A DNA stretch of 64,000 nucleotides, taken from Clostridium bornimense. Lineage in GTDB: Bacteria > Bacillota > Clostridia > Clostridiales > Clostridiaceae. A program made the position numbers and the translations under genes. The DNA is taken from the NCBI RefSeq assembly GCF_000577895.1, contig NZ_HG917868.1, forward strand, positions 1,674,001 to 1,738,000. The letters are read 5' to 3'. This document shows, piece by piece, positions 26,975 through 36,768 of this stretch (the first letter of the stretch is position 1; every line of letters starts with the position of its first letter). The notes under the pieces are model-generated. The model had not been told where the DNA came from, searched no databases, and saw nothing but the letters and a program-made list of their open reading frames with translations.

Positions 26975-27430
26975 TTATAAAAGTTTCTTTTCATCATCTG
27001 TTAAAATTGTATACAAATTAAGAAGAATTACTATTTTATCCTCTAATTTTATTAAGCCTTTTATATATCTTTCAGATATACCCTTAACTATTTCTGGTGT
27101 CTCTTCTACGATATCCATAGATATATCTTTAACTTCTGAAACTAAATCTACCATAACACCATATTTACATTGATCTTGTTTTGATACTATTATCTTTGTC
27201 TCATCTTCATTACTTCCAACTATATTGTTCATAGAAAACTTCTTTTTAAGATTTATTATCGGAAGAATATTTCCTTCATAATTAATAACTCCTTCAATAA
27301 AGTTGGGACTATCTGGAATTTCTGTCAAAGGACTAAATGATAGTATTCTTTCAACTTCCATTATGTCTATTCCAAAATACTCATCATTTATTAAAAAAAT
27401 CAATATTTTCATTTCTTTATTACTCATCAT
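26975..27430 (-). CDS. cheW: Chemotaxis coupling protein CheW (second copy)
   Basis: 151 residues, one CheW domain (ILIFLINDEYFGIDIMEVER, FIEGVINYEGNILPIINLKK, IKGLIKLEDKIVILLNLY). Longer and clearly different from the CheW at 21706. Begins with two Met codons (27430 and 27427); GGGGGT sits closely upstream, so the second is perhaps preferred. Second gene of the operon. Confidence 0.9.
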   Translation of the reverse strand: MMSNKEMKILIFLINDEYFGIDIMEVERILSFSPLTEIPDSPNFIEGVINYEGNILPIINLKKKFSMNNIVGSNEDETKIIVSKQDQCKYGVMVDLVSEVKDISMDIVEETPEIVKGISERYIKGLIKLEDKIVILLNLYTILTDDEKKLL

Positions 27431-27440
27431 ATACCCCCCT

Positions 27441-29363
27441 CTACATAACTAATCGTTCCACTACTATATCTCCATCTTTATCTAAAAAACAATGAACATC
27501 CTTGCAATTCTCATAAATTAGATATTCCCTAGTTCCTACTACAAAACAAGTATTTATATAAGCTAACTTTGCATATATATGTCCCTGCTTTCCAACAACA
27601 ATTTTAGTAGGAACTCCTGATTCATTACCAACTATTCCACATCTAACTTCAGAATCTGCCTTAATTATTCCCCCTCTAGCAATACTACTATCGTCAGTGA
27701 ATATAACTTTATCTTTAGCAAACACATGTGATATATATTCACCTTTTCCATGTATATGTATATCTCCTGTGCTTTGTATCTCTGACTTTTGACAATAACC
27801 TATATCCACTGTTTTTATTGATTTTATTGACTCCTTTAGTATAGTAACTTCTTTATTCACTTCATTTAAAATATCGTTCAATTCTACATAGTTCTTTATA
27901 TTAACTGAAGCAATTCCTATTAATTTTTCTCTAAAAAGAATATATATTTTACTATTTACAGGAGAATACGCATTCATTAGCTTCAATATAATTGAAGTTA
28001 TTCCTTTAAATTTATTTTCTATTAATATTTTGATCAATTCTCCATCTTTATACTTATTTGTATTCTTTTTAATTTGCTCCACAGCGGAATATAATTCTTT
28101 TAAACTCAACTGCAACTGCTCTAGTAATTTTAATGCTTTAATCTTATCTATATCTCCCCCACCTGCAACTACCTTTGAATCTATTACATTTTCTCCAATA
28201 TGTACGCTTCCTCCTGCACTTACCTCTCCGCTTAAAAGATTCTTGTATACATTTATATCATTCTGTGAAGTAACCTTCATACCATCTTTTATGTCACCTA
28301 ATATTTCTACATCACCTACAAAAGTTATGTTTCCAGTTTTCATATCTACATCACCTTCTATTTGATGCAAATTCCTAATACTTACTAACTTACCTTGGAT
28401 GTATGGCTTTCCATCTATTGAGGCAAAATATTTATCTCCTATAGAATATACATTTTCATATATCTCTAATTTCTTATCCTGCTTTATTTTATGCTTTATA
28501 ACATTACCAAAAACATCTAAGCCATCTTTCCCTTTATTTCCTCTAATAATTTCCCAAACTAATTGATTTTTTAATACTGGTTCAACATATCCAATATTTT
28601 TATAATCTATTCTATCACTATACTTATCTTTATCCTTTTTATTCTTATAGTGTTCTACTATTTTATCTTCTTCATCATCTATTTTATCTTTTCCCCTAGA
28701 TATAAGAAGGTTTTCTATATTATCTTCTATTACATTTTCAATGCTCTCTTCGAATATTTCTGTATATATTCCCATCTCTTTTATTTGTTTTATCACTTCG
28801 TCTTTATTGTACCTTTTTGTTGGTAAAACAACATCTTCCTCTATATCTAAATTTAATATATTATTCTTTTCCTTTTCATTACAATCTTTTAATTTATATC
28901 GTATTCCATCATTATATTCAACATTTAAATATGCCTCTAATTTATCTTTAGATATGTTGATATTAATCTTCCTTTCTCCCATTAAATTAGGTATTTTAAT
29001 ATCAATATCATCACTAGACTGCACCATAACTGAATCATATGATTCTTCTCCATTTACTTTTATTTTTATATTACTATTAAATTTTATTCTGGCATATTCA
29101 GTTCCTACTTTGGGATCTACAACAATAAGCTTTCCTGATTTTATATACGCATATCCATAAGTAACATCTTTTCTTTCAATACTACTAATACTCTTTTTAT
29201 CTTCATTATTCATTAGTTTTGTACTTATTTTTATCTTGTTGTTAAAAATCGTATCTATACTGCTTACTATAGAATATTCAAATTCTTTACCATTGTAGAA
29301 ATTGTTTGCTTTTTCTATTGCTTCATCCAATGTTTTTCCTATAAATTTTGCTTCCTTTCTCAC
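27441..29363 (-). CDS. FapA/DUF342 polymer-forming protein, head of the chemotaxis operon
   Basis: 640 residues. The first ~50 residues resemble the Jag N-terminal domain (FIGKTLDEAIEKANNFY). A DUF342 (FapA, flagellar assembly protein A) region covers ~240-600, including VWEIIRGNKGKDGLDVFGN, repeated short Gly-containing beta turns (GDVEILGDIKDGM, GGSVHIGENV) and a coiled coil near 400-480. DUF342 proteins form parallel beta-helices. The role is unclear; the location at the head of a che/fli operon supports flagellar or chemoreceptor-pole assembly. Starts with GTG at 29363 after an AGGATGTGAT site. Confidence 0.8.
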   Translation of the reverse strand: MRKEAKFIGKTLDEAIEKANNFYNGKEFEYSIVSSIDTIFNNKIKISTKLMNNEDKKSISSIERKDVTYGYAYIKSGKLIVVDPKVGTEYARIKFNSNIKIKVNGEESYDSVMVQSSDDIDIKIPNLMGERKININISKDKLEAYLNVEYNDGIRYKLKDCNEKEKNNILNLDIEEDVVLPTKRYNKDEVIKQIKEMGIYTEIFEESIENVIEDNIENLLISRGKDKIDDEEDKIVEHYKNKKDKDKYSDRIDYKNIGYVEPVLKNQLVWEIIRGNKGKDGLDVFGNVIKHKIKQDKKLEIYENVYSIGDKYFASIDGKPYIQGKLVSIRNLHQIEGDVDMKTGNITFVGDVEILGDIKDGMKVTSQNDINVYKNLLSGEVSAGGSVHIGENVIDSKVVAGGGDIDKIKALKLLEQLQLSLKELYSAVEQIKKNTNKYKDGELIKILIENKFKGITSIILKLMNAYSPVNSKIYILFREKLIGIASVNIKNYVELNDILNEVNKEVTILKESIKSIKTVDIGYCQKSEIQSTGDIHIHGKGEYISHVFAKDKVIFTDDSSIARGGIIKADSEVRCGIVGNESGVPTKIVVGKQGHIYAKLAYINTCFVVGTREYLIYENCKDVHCFLDKDGDIVVERLVM

Positions 29364-29507
29364 TTTATCACATCCTAACTATACCAGTGGTATTATATTT
29401 ATCGACTTTTAATTACTTTTCTTTATAATTGGTATAAGTTAATTCTAAAAAACTAATACTAAGTATAATAAAAAATAAATAAATGAACATAAAATTTTCA
29501 TTTATAA

Positions 29508-29536
29508 TTGATAAGTTTTCGTAAGTAGGCTATAAT
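29508..29536 (+). promoter_or_regulatory. Sigma-A promoter of ldh
   Basis: TTGATA (29508-29513), 17-base spacer, TATAAT (29531-29536); about 55 bases upstream of the ldh start. No clear Rex operator palindrome was seen beside it. Confidence 0.8.
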
Positions 29537-29590
29537 GTTTACATGAAACACTATTAATTATATATTCGCAGAATTGAATGGAGGATTATT

Positions 29591-30550
29591 ATGAGCAGAA
29601 CTAAAATTTCTATCATTGGAGCTGGAGCAGTTGGTTCAACTACTGCATACGCATTAACTTTAGCTGGATTAGCTTCTGAACTAGTTATCGTTGACATCAA
29701 TAAGGATAAAGCTGAAGGTGAAGCTATGGATATAGCTGATGGTGGTGCTTTTGTTAAGCCTGTTGAAGTTAGAAGTGGAGACTATGAAGACACTAAAGAC
29801 TCAAACATCGTTGTTATTACAGCTGGTGCTGCACAACAACCTGGTGAAACTAGACTAGATCTTGTTGGAAAGAACTACAGAATATTCTCAAGTATTATTC
29901 CACAAGTTACAAAATATAGTCCTAATGCAATTTTATTAGTTGTATCTAACCCTGCTGATGTATTAGCTTACATCACTTATAAACTTTCTGGATTCCCTAA
30001 AGAAAGAGTTATAGGTTCAGGTACTGTTTTAGATACATCTAGATTAAGAACTGAACTTGCTGATCATTTTGGTATCGATGCTAGAAACGTTCACACTTAC
30101 ATCATGGGTGAACATGGTGATTCAGAAGTTGCAACTTGGAGTATTACAAACATAGCTGGTATGAGCATCCAAGAATACTGCGATTCACATTGCCAAACTT
30201 GTGAAGACACATTAAAAGAAGAAATACATCATAAAGTTGTAAGAGCAGCTTACGAAATCATCAATAGAAAGGGTGCTACTTTCTATGCTATAGGTGTAGC
30301 TGTTAAGAGAATAGTAGAAGCTATCTTAAGAGATGAAAATTCTATTTTAACTGTTTCAGCTTTACTTGAAGGTGAATATGGTGTTGAAGATATATATCTT
30401 GGAGTACCTTGTATCGTAGGATCTACTGGAGTTAAGCAAGTACTTAACATTCCATTAGCTAAAGACGAATTAGAATTATTCCAATCATCTGCTAAGACAT
30501 TAAAATCTGTTTTACAAAATGCAGAAAAAGAATTTAATGCAAACAAATAA
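29591..30550 (+). CDS. ldh: L-lactate dehydrogenase
   Basis: 319 residues. NAD-binding [11 protein letters not shown] (10-20), substrate-loop [11 protein letters not shown] with R88, R151 and catalytic His175 in IMGEHGDSE. Position 83 is Gln (AAQQPGETR), which specifies lactate rather than malate dehydrogenase in this fold. Regenerates NAD+ by reducing pyruvate; together with PFOR nearby it sets the pyruvate branch point. Codon use is more GC-rich in third positions than neighbouring genes, typical of a highly expressed gene. Own promoter and terminator; start has GGAGG upstream. Confidence 0.95.
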   Translation: MSRTKISIIGAGAVGSTTAYALTLAGLASELVIVDINKDKAEGEAMDIADGGAFVKPVEVRSGDYEDTKDSNIVVITAGAAQQPGETRLDLVGKNYRIFSSIIPQVTKYSPNAILLVVSNPADVLAYITYKLSGFPKERVIGSGTVLDTSRLRTELADHFGIDARNVHTYIMGEHGDSEVATWSITNIAGMSIQEYCDSHCQTCEDTLKEEIHHKVVRAAYEIINRKGATFYAIGVAVKRIVEAILRDENSILTVSALLEGEYGVEDIYLGVPCIVGSTGVKQVLNIPLAKDELELFQSSAKTLKSVLQNAEKEFNANK

Positions 30551-30552
30551 TT

Positions 30553-30585
30553 AAAAAGGAGTTGAAATCAACTCCTTTTTTCTAT
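30553..30585. terminator. Shared terminator of ldh and the class IV aminotransferase
   Basis: Perfect 13-bp stem (30553-30565 with 30568-30580), then TT runs. Its right arm encodes the last three residues and stop of the opposing gene. Confidence 0.88.
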
Positions 30586-31389
30586 GTATTTTTCTGTCTC
30601 ATCTTGAAATTTTTTCATAATTATTTTCATAAGTCTTTCATTACTTGAATTATAAATGATATCATTTACTTTGCTTATTGGTAAAGCATCTGGAGACGTA
30701 CCTGTCATAAATACTCCTTGGAATTTCCCAAGTTCCTCTACTGACACTTTTCTTTCTATTATATCTACAGATAATTCTCTACATATATTAAATATCCATT
30801 TTCTTGTAATACCAGGAAGAACACTCTCTATAGGCGACGTAATAATTTTATTATCTATAATAAAAAATATATTACTTCTACTTCCTTCTGTTATGAAATT
30901 TTCTTTGTTAACTAATAAAGCTTCATATACGTTATTATTTTTAATTTCTTCATTTACAGCTTTTCTTAAATCTATATCTATTATCTTTGAATTTGGATCC
31001 TTTCTCTCAGCATAATATAAAATAGTTTCAACTCCCTCTCTATATTGCTGTTCAGTAGGATAACTATGCCTTATAAAATAAGTTATAAAATTTTTATCAT
31101 CTTTATTATAATTTAGTATAACTTTTATATTTCCATTTTTAATATCATTAATAGCGATCAATTTCATAATTCTTGATATTATTTCTTCAATAGATATAAA
31201 TAATTCTAACTTCTTCAATTTTAACGTCAATAACACTCTATCCATATGATCCTCTAGAAACATAGGAATTCCCTTTTTTACTTTTATAACTTCATATACA
31301 GACTTTCCTTGATAAATATATCTTTCATCAAATTTGTCTTTACTCTTTGTTTCATTATTTAATACGAAATATTCAGAGCTACACTCCAT
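30568..31389 (-). CDS. Class IV PLP-dependent aminotransferase/lyase
   Basis: 273 residues. Fold type IV: YQGKSVYEVIKVKKGIPMFLEDHMDR at the N-terminus, then the putative PLP Lys region (IDLRKAVNEEIKNNNVYEALLV), ITEGSRSNIFFI and GTSPDALPISKVN. Members are branched-chain or D-amino-acid aminotransferases and aminodeoxychorismate lyase (PabC). Sequence alone does not separate these, and no ilv, pab or D-amino-acid gene is next to it. GGAGGT before the ATG. Confidence 0.8.
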   Translation of the reverse strand: MECSSEYFVLNNETKSKDKFDERYIYQGKSVYEVIKVKKGIPMFLEDHMDRVLLTLKLKKLELFISIEEIISRIMKLIAINDIKNGNIKVILNYNKDDKNFITYFIRHSYPTEQQYREGVETILYYAERKDPNSKIIDIDLRKAVNEEIKNNNVYEALLVNKENFITEGSRSNIFFIIDNKIITSPIESVLPGITRKWIFNICRELSVDIIERKVSVEELGKFQGVFMTGTSPDALPISKVNDIIYNSSNERLMKIIMKKFQDETEKYIEKRS

Positions 31390-31419
31390 ATATATACCTC
31401 CATTATAATAATAAAGAAA

Positions 31420-31445
31420 ATAAAGCCGTAAATTACGGCTTTATC
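31420..31445 (-). terminator. Terminator of the Cys/His-rich DUF1292 gene
   Basis: AAAGCCGTAA/TTACGGCTTT with T-rich tail on the minus strand, three bases after the stop codon. Confidence 0.8.
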
Positions 31446-31447
31446 CA

Positions 31448-31825
31448 TTATAAATCACTAGCTTTTAAACTTTCAAAATAAGCTACAGCTTCATTAAATT
31501 CCTTTTCTTCAGGAACTTCATAAGCTAACCCTTCTTCATCTTCTACTATTCTAAATAAGTAAACTGATCCATCGTTAGGATTTTGAGCTAAAGCATATTC
31601 TTTATCTTCAAATTCAAATCCTTCAACTATTTCACATAATATCTCATTTCCTTCTTCATCTTGCAATGGAAGGAATAAGGCTTCTTCTTCATGACCACCA
31701 CAGCCACATCCGCATGAATGCTCTTCTTCATGTCCGCCACAGCTTCCACCACAACATCCTTCTTCTTCATGATGATGGTGTTCTCCACATCCACAACCAT
31801 TATTTAATAAATTATTTTCATCCAT
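31448..31825 (-). CDS. DUF1292 protein with Cys/His-rich N-terminal tail
   Basis: 125 residues. The C-terminal ~78 residues (FLPLQDEEGNEILCEIVEGF, EYALAQNPNDGSVYLFRIVE) fit DUF1292. The first ~47 residues are low-complexity: 8 Cys (11, 13, 24, 25, 29, 38, 40, 42) and 7 His (16-19, 32, 36, 45) between Gly and Glu blocks. This could bind metal ions such as Ni, Zn or Cu; that is inference. AGGAGGT precedes the ATG. Single gene with its own terminator. Confidence 0.75.
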   Translation of the reverse strand: MDENNLLNNGCGCGEHHHHEEEGCCGGSCGGHEEEHSCGCGCGGHEEEALFLPLQDEEGNEILCEIVEGFEFEDKEYALAQNPNDGSVYLFRIVEDEEGLAYEVPEEKEFNEAVAYFESLKASDL

Positions 31826-31949
31826 ATATTTATACCTCCTTTAGGTCTACACTTCATTTTACCCTCAATTTTAGTAAATTGAAAGTATTTTTTTCTTTTG
31901 AAATAAACTTATTTAAAATTATAACCTTAAATCCTTTAATTATACAATA

Positions 31950-34900
31950 TTAATCCATTGCTAATCTCTTGTATGATGCTAATCTATCCATAGCATCCTT
32001 TTTAGTTTTCTTAAAAAGTTCATCTGCAACATCTGGGAAAGATTTCTTTAATGATGCAAATCTTACTTCTCCCATCAAGAAATCTTCAAATTCATCCCAT
32101 TTCGGTTCTTTTGAGTCTAATATAAATGGATTCTTCTCTGTATCTTTTAATTCAGGATTATATCTATATAATGACCAATATCCACAATTAACAGCTCTTC
32201 TTGTTTCTTCTTGAGAACTTACCATACCAGCTTTAATACCATGACTTATACATGGAGCATAGGCTATTATTAATGATGGTCCATCATATGCTTCAGCTTC
32301 TGCAATTGCTTTAAGTGTTTGATTTTTATCAGCACCCATAGCTATTTGAGCAACATATACATAACCATAACTCATCGCCATCATTCCTAAATCTTTCTTT
32401 TTAGTTCTCTTACCTGATGCCGCAAATTTAGCTACCGCTGCTGCTGGTGATGACTTTGATGCTTGCCCTCCTGTATTTGAATATATCTCTGTATCGAATA
32501 CTAGTATATTTACATTTTCTCCTGATGCAATAACATGATCTAGACCACCATAACCTATATCATATGCCCATCCATCGCCGCCGAAAATCCATTGAGATCT
32601 TTTTATAAAGAAATCTTTATCCTTATATATTTCCTCTAGTAATGGATCCTTATCCTTTTCTACTTCCAAGATTGAAATTAACTTTTCAGATCTAAGTCTA
32701 GTTTCATTGCTATTATCAATATTATTTATCCAATCCTCCATTGCATCTTTTAATTCCACTGATATATCAAGGTCTAATGCTCTTTTAACTTTTTCACATA
32801 ATCCATCTCTTACATGTTTTGTACCTAGTAACATTCCTAGACCAAATTCAGCATTATCTTCAAATAGAGAATTTGCCCATGCTGGTCCATGTCCCCTGTC
32901 ATTGACTGTATATGGAGTTGCCGGTACAGATGCTCCCCATATAGAAGAACATCCTGTAGCATTAGCCACCATCATCCTATCTCCAAATAACTGTGTTACT
33001 ATTTTAGCATATGGAGTTTCTCCACATCCTGCACAAGCACCTGAGAACTCTATAAGTGGAGTTTCAAATTGTGAACCTTTTACGGTTTCTTTTTTCATTG
33101 GATTTTTCTTTACCTTAACTTCATTTTTTGCATAATCCCATATCTCTTGTTTATCCATCTGAGTCTCTATTGGTTTCATTATTAATGCTTTATCTTTTGC
33201 AGGACAAACTTCTGCACAATTTCCGCATCCAGTACAATCTAATACATCTACTGCTATTCTATAATTTAACCCTTTAGCACCAACTGCATTTTTAGTTTCA
33301 AAACCTTCTGGTGCATTCTTAATTTCCTCTTCATCCATTAAAAAAGGTCTTATTGTAGCATGAGGACACACATATGAACATTGGTTACATTGAATACATT
33401 TATCTATTTGCCACTCAGGAACATTTATAGCTATACCTCTCTTTTCATAAGCAGCTGTTCCAGCTGGTAATGTACCATCTACCATTCCATTTTTAACAAG
33501 ATCTCCTACTGTTATTTTGTCTCCTTCTTGCTTATTTATAGGCTGTAATATATTTTTTATAAATGAAGGTACTTTCTTTGCCTCAGATATTTCTATATCT
33601 TTTGCCTCTTTCCACTCTTCTGGTATACTTATGTTTACTATAGATTGAACTCCCCTATCAATAGCTTCGAAGTTCATATCAATAACTTTTTGACCTTTTT
33701 TACCATAAGAAGTTACCACAGCTTCTTTTAAATACTTTATTGCTTCTTCTATAGGAATTATATTAGATAATTTGAAGAATGCTGATTGCATTATCATATT
33801 AATTCTTCCACCAAGGCCTATTTCTTGAGCAATTTTAACCGCATTTATTGTATAGAACTTTACTTTCTTATTTGCTAAAACTCTCTTGTAATGAGCTGGC
33901 AATTTACTTTCTAATTCTTTTTCATTCCATACTGTATTTAATAAGAAAGTTCCACCTTCTTTTATGTCGTTCAATATATTATATTTATATACATAAGATT
34001 GATTATGACATGCTATAAAATCAGCTTTATTAATCAGATATGGAGATTTTATCTTGTTTTTTCCAAATCTTAAATGTGATATTGTTATTCCTCCAGATTT
34101 CTTTGAATCATATGCAAAATAACCTTGAGCATACATATCTGTATGGTCACCTATAATTTTTATAGCACTTTTATTAGCCCCTACAGTTCCATCTGATCCT
34201 AATCCCCAGAATTTACATGCTTTTGTTCCCTCTGGTGTTGTATCTATATCTTCGCCACTATCTATAGATGTGAAAGTAACATCATCTACTATACCAACAG
34301 TGAAATAATTTTTAGGTTCATCTTTAAGTAAATTATTAAATACTCCTATAATGTGAGCAGGTGTTGTATCTTTAGAACCAATACCATATCTTCCTCCCAC
34401 TATTATTGGTGAATCTTTCTTACCAAAGAAAGCATTAACTACATCTAAGTATAATGGTTCACCTTTAGATCCAGGTTCTTTTGTTCTATCTAATACCGCT
34501 ATTTTCTTAACAGTATTTGGTAATATCTTTAATAAGTACTCATTAGAAAATGGTCTGTATAAATGAACATTTATTAAACCTACTTTTTCACCATTTTCAT
34601 TTAGATAATCAACCACTTCTTCACATAATTCGCATATAGATCCCATAGCAATAATTACTCTTTCTGCATCTTTTGCTCCGTAGTAATTAAATAATCCATA
34701 ACTTTTCCCTGTTATCTTATTGATTTTTTCCATGTATTTTTCTACTATTGCTGGTAATTTGTCGTAATACTCATTACAAGTTTCCCTTTGTTGAAAATAT
34801 ATATCTGGATTTTCCGCACTTCCTCTTGTAACAGGATGATCTGGATTTAATGCTCTTCTTCTAAAATCATTTACAGCATCAACATTAATCATTTCTTTCA

Positions 34901-35468
34901 ATTCATCATACTCTAAAACTTCTATTTTTTGTATTTCATGTGAAGTTCTAAATCCATCAAAGAAATTAATGAATGGTATTCTTCCTTCTATAGATGCTAA
35001 ATGTGCTACTGCTGATAAATCCATAACTTCTTGAACTGAAGATTCCGCAAGCATTGCAAATCCTGTTTGTCTAGTAGCCATAACATCACTATGGTCTCCA
35101 AAAATATTCAATGCTGATGTAGCAATAGCTCTAGCACTTACATGAAATACACAAGGTAATAATTCCCCAGCTATCTTATACATATTAGGTATCATAAGCA
35201 ATAATCCTTGTGAAGCAGTAAAGGTTGTAGTCAATGCTCCAGACTGTAAAGATCCATGTAATGCTCCTGCCGCTCCTGCCTCTGATTGCATTTCCATTAC
35301 TTTTACTTTTTGTCCAAAAATATTTTTCTTTTCCTTACTCATCCATTCATCAAAACTTTCAGCCATTGGTGATGATGGTGTAATAGGATAAATTGCCGCT
35401 ACTTCTGTAAAAGCATACGCTATATATGCTGCAGCAGTATTTCCATCCATTGTTTTCATATTTCTCAT
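31950..35468 (-). CDS. nifJ: Pyruvate:ferredoxin (flavodoxin) oxidoreductase
   Basis: About 1172 residues, the single-chain form. Converts pyruvate and CoA to acetyl-CoA and CO2 while reducing ferredoxin, the central energy step in clostridial fermentation. Domain order: pyruvate-binding (AAIYPITPSSPMAE), gamma domain, middle domain, two 4Fe-4S ferredoxin motifs (CIQCNQCSYVCPH and CTGCGNCAEVCP), and the TPP domain (GACAGCGETPY, GGDGWAYDIGYGGLDH, TEIYSNTGGQASKS). Start chosen at 35468 (GAGGTGG 6 bases upstream), three codons after the first ATG. No clear terminator after it. Confidence 0.97.
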   Translation of the reverse strand: MRNMKTMDGNTAAAYIAYAFTEVAAIYPITPSSPMAESFDEWMSKEKKNIFGQKVKVMEMQSEAGAAGALHGSLQSGALTTTFTASQGLLLMIPNMYKIAGELLPCVFHVSARAIATSALNIFGDHSDVMATRQTGFAMLAESSVQEVMDLSAVAHLASIEGRIPFINFFDGFRTSHEIQKIEVLEYDELKEMINVDAVNDFRRRALNPDHPVTRGSAENPDIYFQQRETCNEYYDKLPAIVEKYMEKINKITGKSYGLFNYYGAKDAERVIIAMGSICELCEEVVDYLNENGEKVGLINVHLYRPFSNEYLLKILPNTVKKIAVLDRTKEPGSKGEPLYLDVVNAFFGKKDSPIIVGGRYGIGSKDTTPAHIIGVFNNLLKDEPKNYFTVGIVDDVTFTSIDSGEDIDTTPEGTKACKFWGLGSDGTVGANKSAIKIIGDHTDMYAQGYFAYDSKKSGGITISHLRFGKNKIKSPYLINKADFIACHNQSYVYKYNILNDIKEGGTFLLNTVWNEKELESKLPAHYKRVLANKKVKFYTINAVKIAQEIGLGGRINMIMQSAFFKLSNIIPIEEAIKYLKEAVVTSYGKKGQKVIDMNFEAIDRGVQSIVNISIPEEWKEAKDIEISEAKKVPSFIKNILQPINKQEGDKITVGDLVKNGMVDGTLPAGTAAYEKRGIAINVPEWQIDKCIQCNQCSYVCPHATIRPFLMDEEEIKNAPEGFETKNAVGAKGLNYRIAVDVLDCTGCGNCAEVCPAKDKALIMKPIETQMDKQEIWDYAKNEVKVKKNPMKKETVKGSQFETPLIEFSGACAGCGETPYAKIVTQLFGDRMMVANATGCSSIWGASVPATPYTVNDRGHGPAWANSLFEDNAEFGLGMLLGTKHVRDGLCEKVKRALDLDISVELKDAMEDWINNIDNSNETRLRSEKLISILEVEKDKDPLLEEIYKDKDFFIKRSQWIFGGDGWAYDIGYGGLDHVIASGENVNILVFDTEIYSNTGGQASKSSPAAAVAKFAASGKRTKKKDLGMMAMSYGYVYVAQIAMGADKNQTLKAIAEAEAYDGPSLIIAYAPCISHGIKAGMVSSQEETRRAVNCGYWSLYRYNPELKDTEKNPFILDSKEPKWDEFEDFLMGEVRFASLKKSFPDVADELFKKTKKDAMDRLASYKRLAMD

Positions 35469-35560
35469 GAATTCCACCTCTTTATATTAAACTTCATTGT
35501 TTTTAATTAATAATCTTTATTAATTAATAATACTATATTATTACTTAAATAACAACTATA

Positions 35561-35587
35561 AAAACGAGACAAATTTGCCTCGTTCTT
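35561..35587 (-). terminator. Terminator of murG
   Basis: AACGAG (35563-35568) with CTCGTT (35579-35584), partly extended by AAATTTG, and T-run on the minus strand. Confidence 0.8.
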
Positions 35588-35615
35588 ATATATATTTATC
35601 ATTTCCGTATATATT

Positions 35616-36695
35616 CTATCTTTTATCTTTAATACTCTCTTTAATAATATTTACTATTTTATCTATAGCTCCTTGCAATTTAGATTCTCTCATATTATTA
35701 ATATAAGTAGCTTTCTTTTCCTCTAATAGATTAATCTTATTAAGTAAAATATTACTATTTAATTCTTCCTCTTGAATAACAATAGAATAACCTGACTTTT
35801 CAAAAGATGCTGCATTTAAAATTTGATCTCCTCTAGATGCCGCCCTAGATAAAGGAATTATTATATTAGGTTTCTTTAAAGCTAAGATTTCAAATAAGCT
35901 ATTAGATCCACCTCTAGTAATAATCATAGAAGACAAGGCCATTATATCTTTTAATTCTTCATTTATATATTCAAACTGCCTATATCCTTGTTTTCCATTT
36001 AATGAATCATCTAAGTTTCCTTTTCCACATAAATGAACTATATCATACCTACTAGTTAATAAATCTAAATTATTCCTTATACTTTCATTAATAACTTTAG
36101 ATCCTAAACTACCACCCATTATTAAAATAACTGGTTTCTTACCAGTAAAATTTAGAAATTTTAAAGCTTTTTCTGCATTTCCTTTAAATAATTCTTCTCT
36201 TATAGGTGTACCAGTAACTACCCCTTTATTATCCTTTACATATTTAATTGACTCAGGAAATGTTACACATAGCTTGCTAACATATGGTTGTGATAATTTA
36301 TTTGCAAGTCCTGGCGTAATATCTGATTCATGTGCTACTACTGGAATTTTTAACATACTAGCTGCTATAACTACTGGCACTGCTACAAATCCACCTTTTG
36401 AAAAAACTACATCTGGCTTTTCCTTTTTTATAATAAAAAATGCTTGAGATAAGCCTTTAACAACTTTAAATGGATCTGTAAAATTTTTGATATCGAAATA
36501 TCGTCTCAGTTTTCCTGAAGATATAGGATGGTATTTTATTCCTGTCTCTTCTATAAGTTTTCTTTCTATGCCGTTAATAGATCCTATATAAAAAATATCG
36601 AAATCCTCTTGTTGTAATCTTGGAATCAATGCTAGATTTGGAATAACATGTCCACCGGTTCCCCCACCTGTCATCAATATTTTATATTTACTCAA
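35616..36695 (-). CDS. murG: MurG N-acetylglucosaminyltransferase
   Basis: 359 residues. Adds GlcNAc to lipid I to form lipid II at the inner face of the membrane. N-terminal [44 protein letters not shown], then [11 protein letters not shown] and [19 protein letters not shown], all MurG hallmarks. Starts with TTG at 36695, 8-9 bases after AGGAGA. Isolated from the rest of the mur cluster. Confidence 0.95.
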   Translation of the reverse strand: MSKYKILMTGGGTGGHVIPNLALIPRLQQEDFDIFYIGSINGIERKLIEETGIKYHPISSGKLRRYFDIKNFTDPFKVVKGLSQAFFIIKKEKPDVVFSKGGFVAVPVVIAASMLKIPVVAHESDITPGLANKLSQPYVSKLCVTFPESIKYVKDNKGVVTGTPIREELFKGNAEKALKFLNFTGKKPVILIMGGSLGSKVINESIRNNLDLLTSRYDIVHLCGKGNLDDSLNGKQGYRQFEYINEELKDIMALSSMIITRGGSNSLFEILALKKPNIIIPLSRAASRGDQILNAASFEKSGYSIVIQEEELNSNILLNKINLLEEKKATYINNMRESKLQGAIDKIVNIIKESIKDKR

Positions 36696-36768
36696 AACAC
36701 CATCTCCTAAATATTTTTACCTATTTATATTATATAAATTCAAACTTTTTTTCAATAAAAATCATATA

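Noticed and set aside
29520-29590. Rex operator at the ldh promoter
   Set aside because: No TTGTTAA-type palindrome; only AT-rich sequence.
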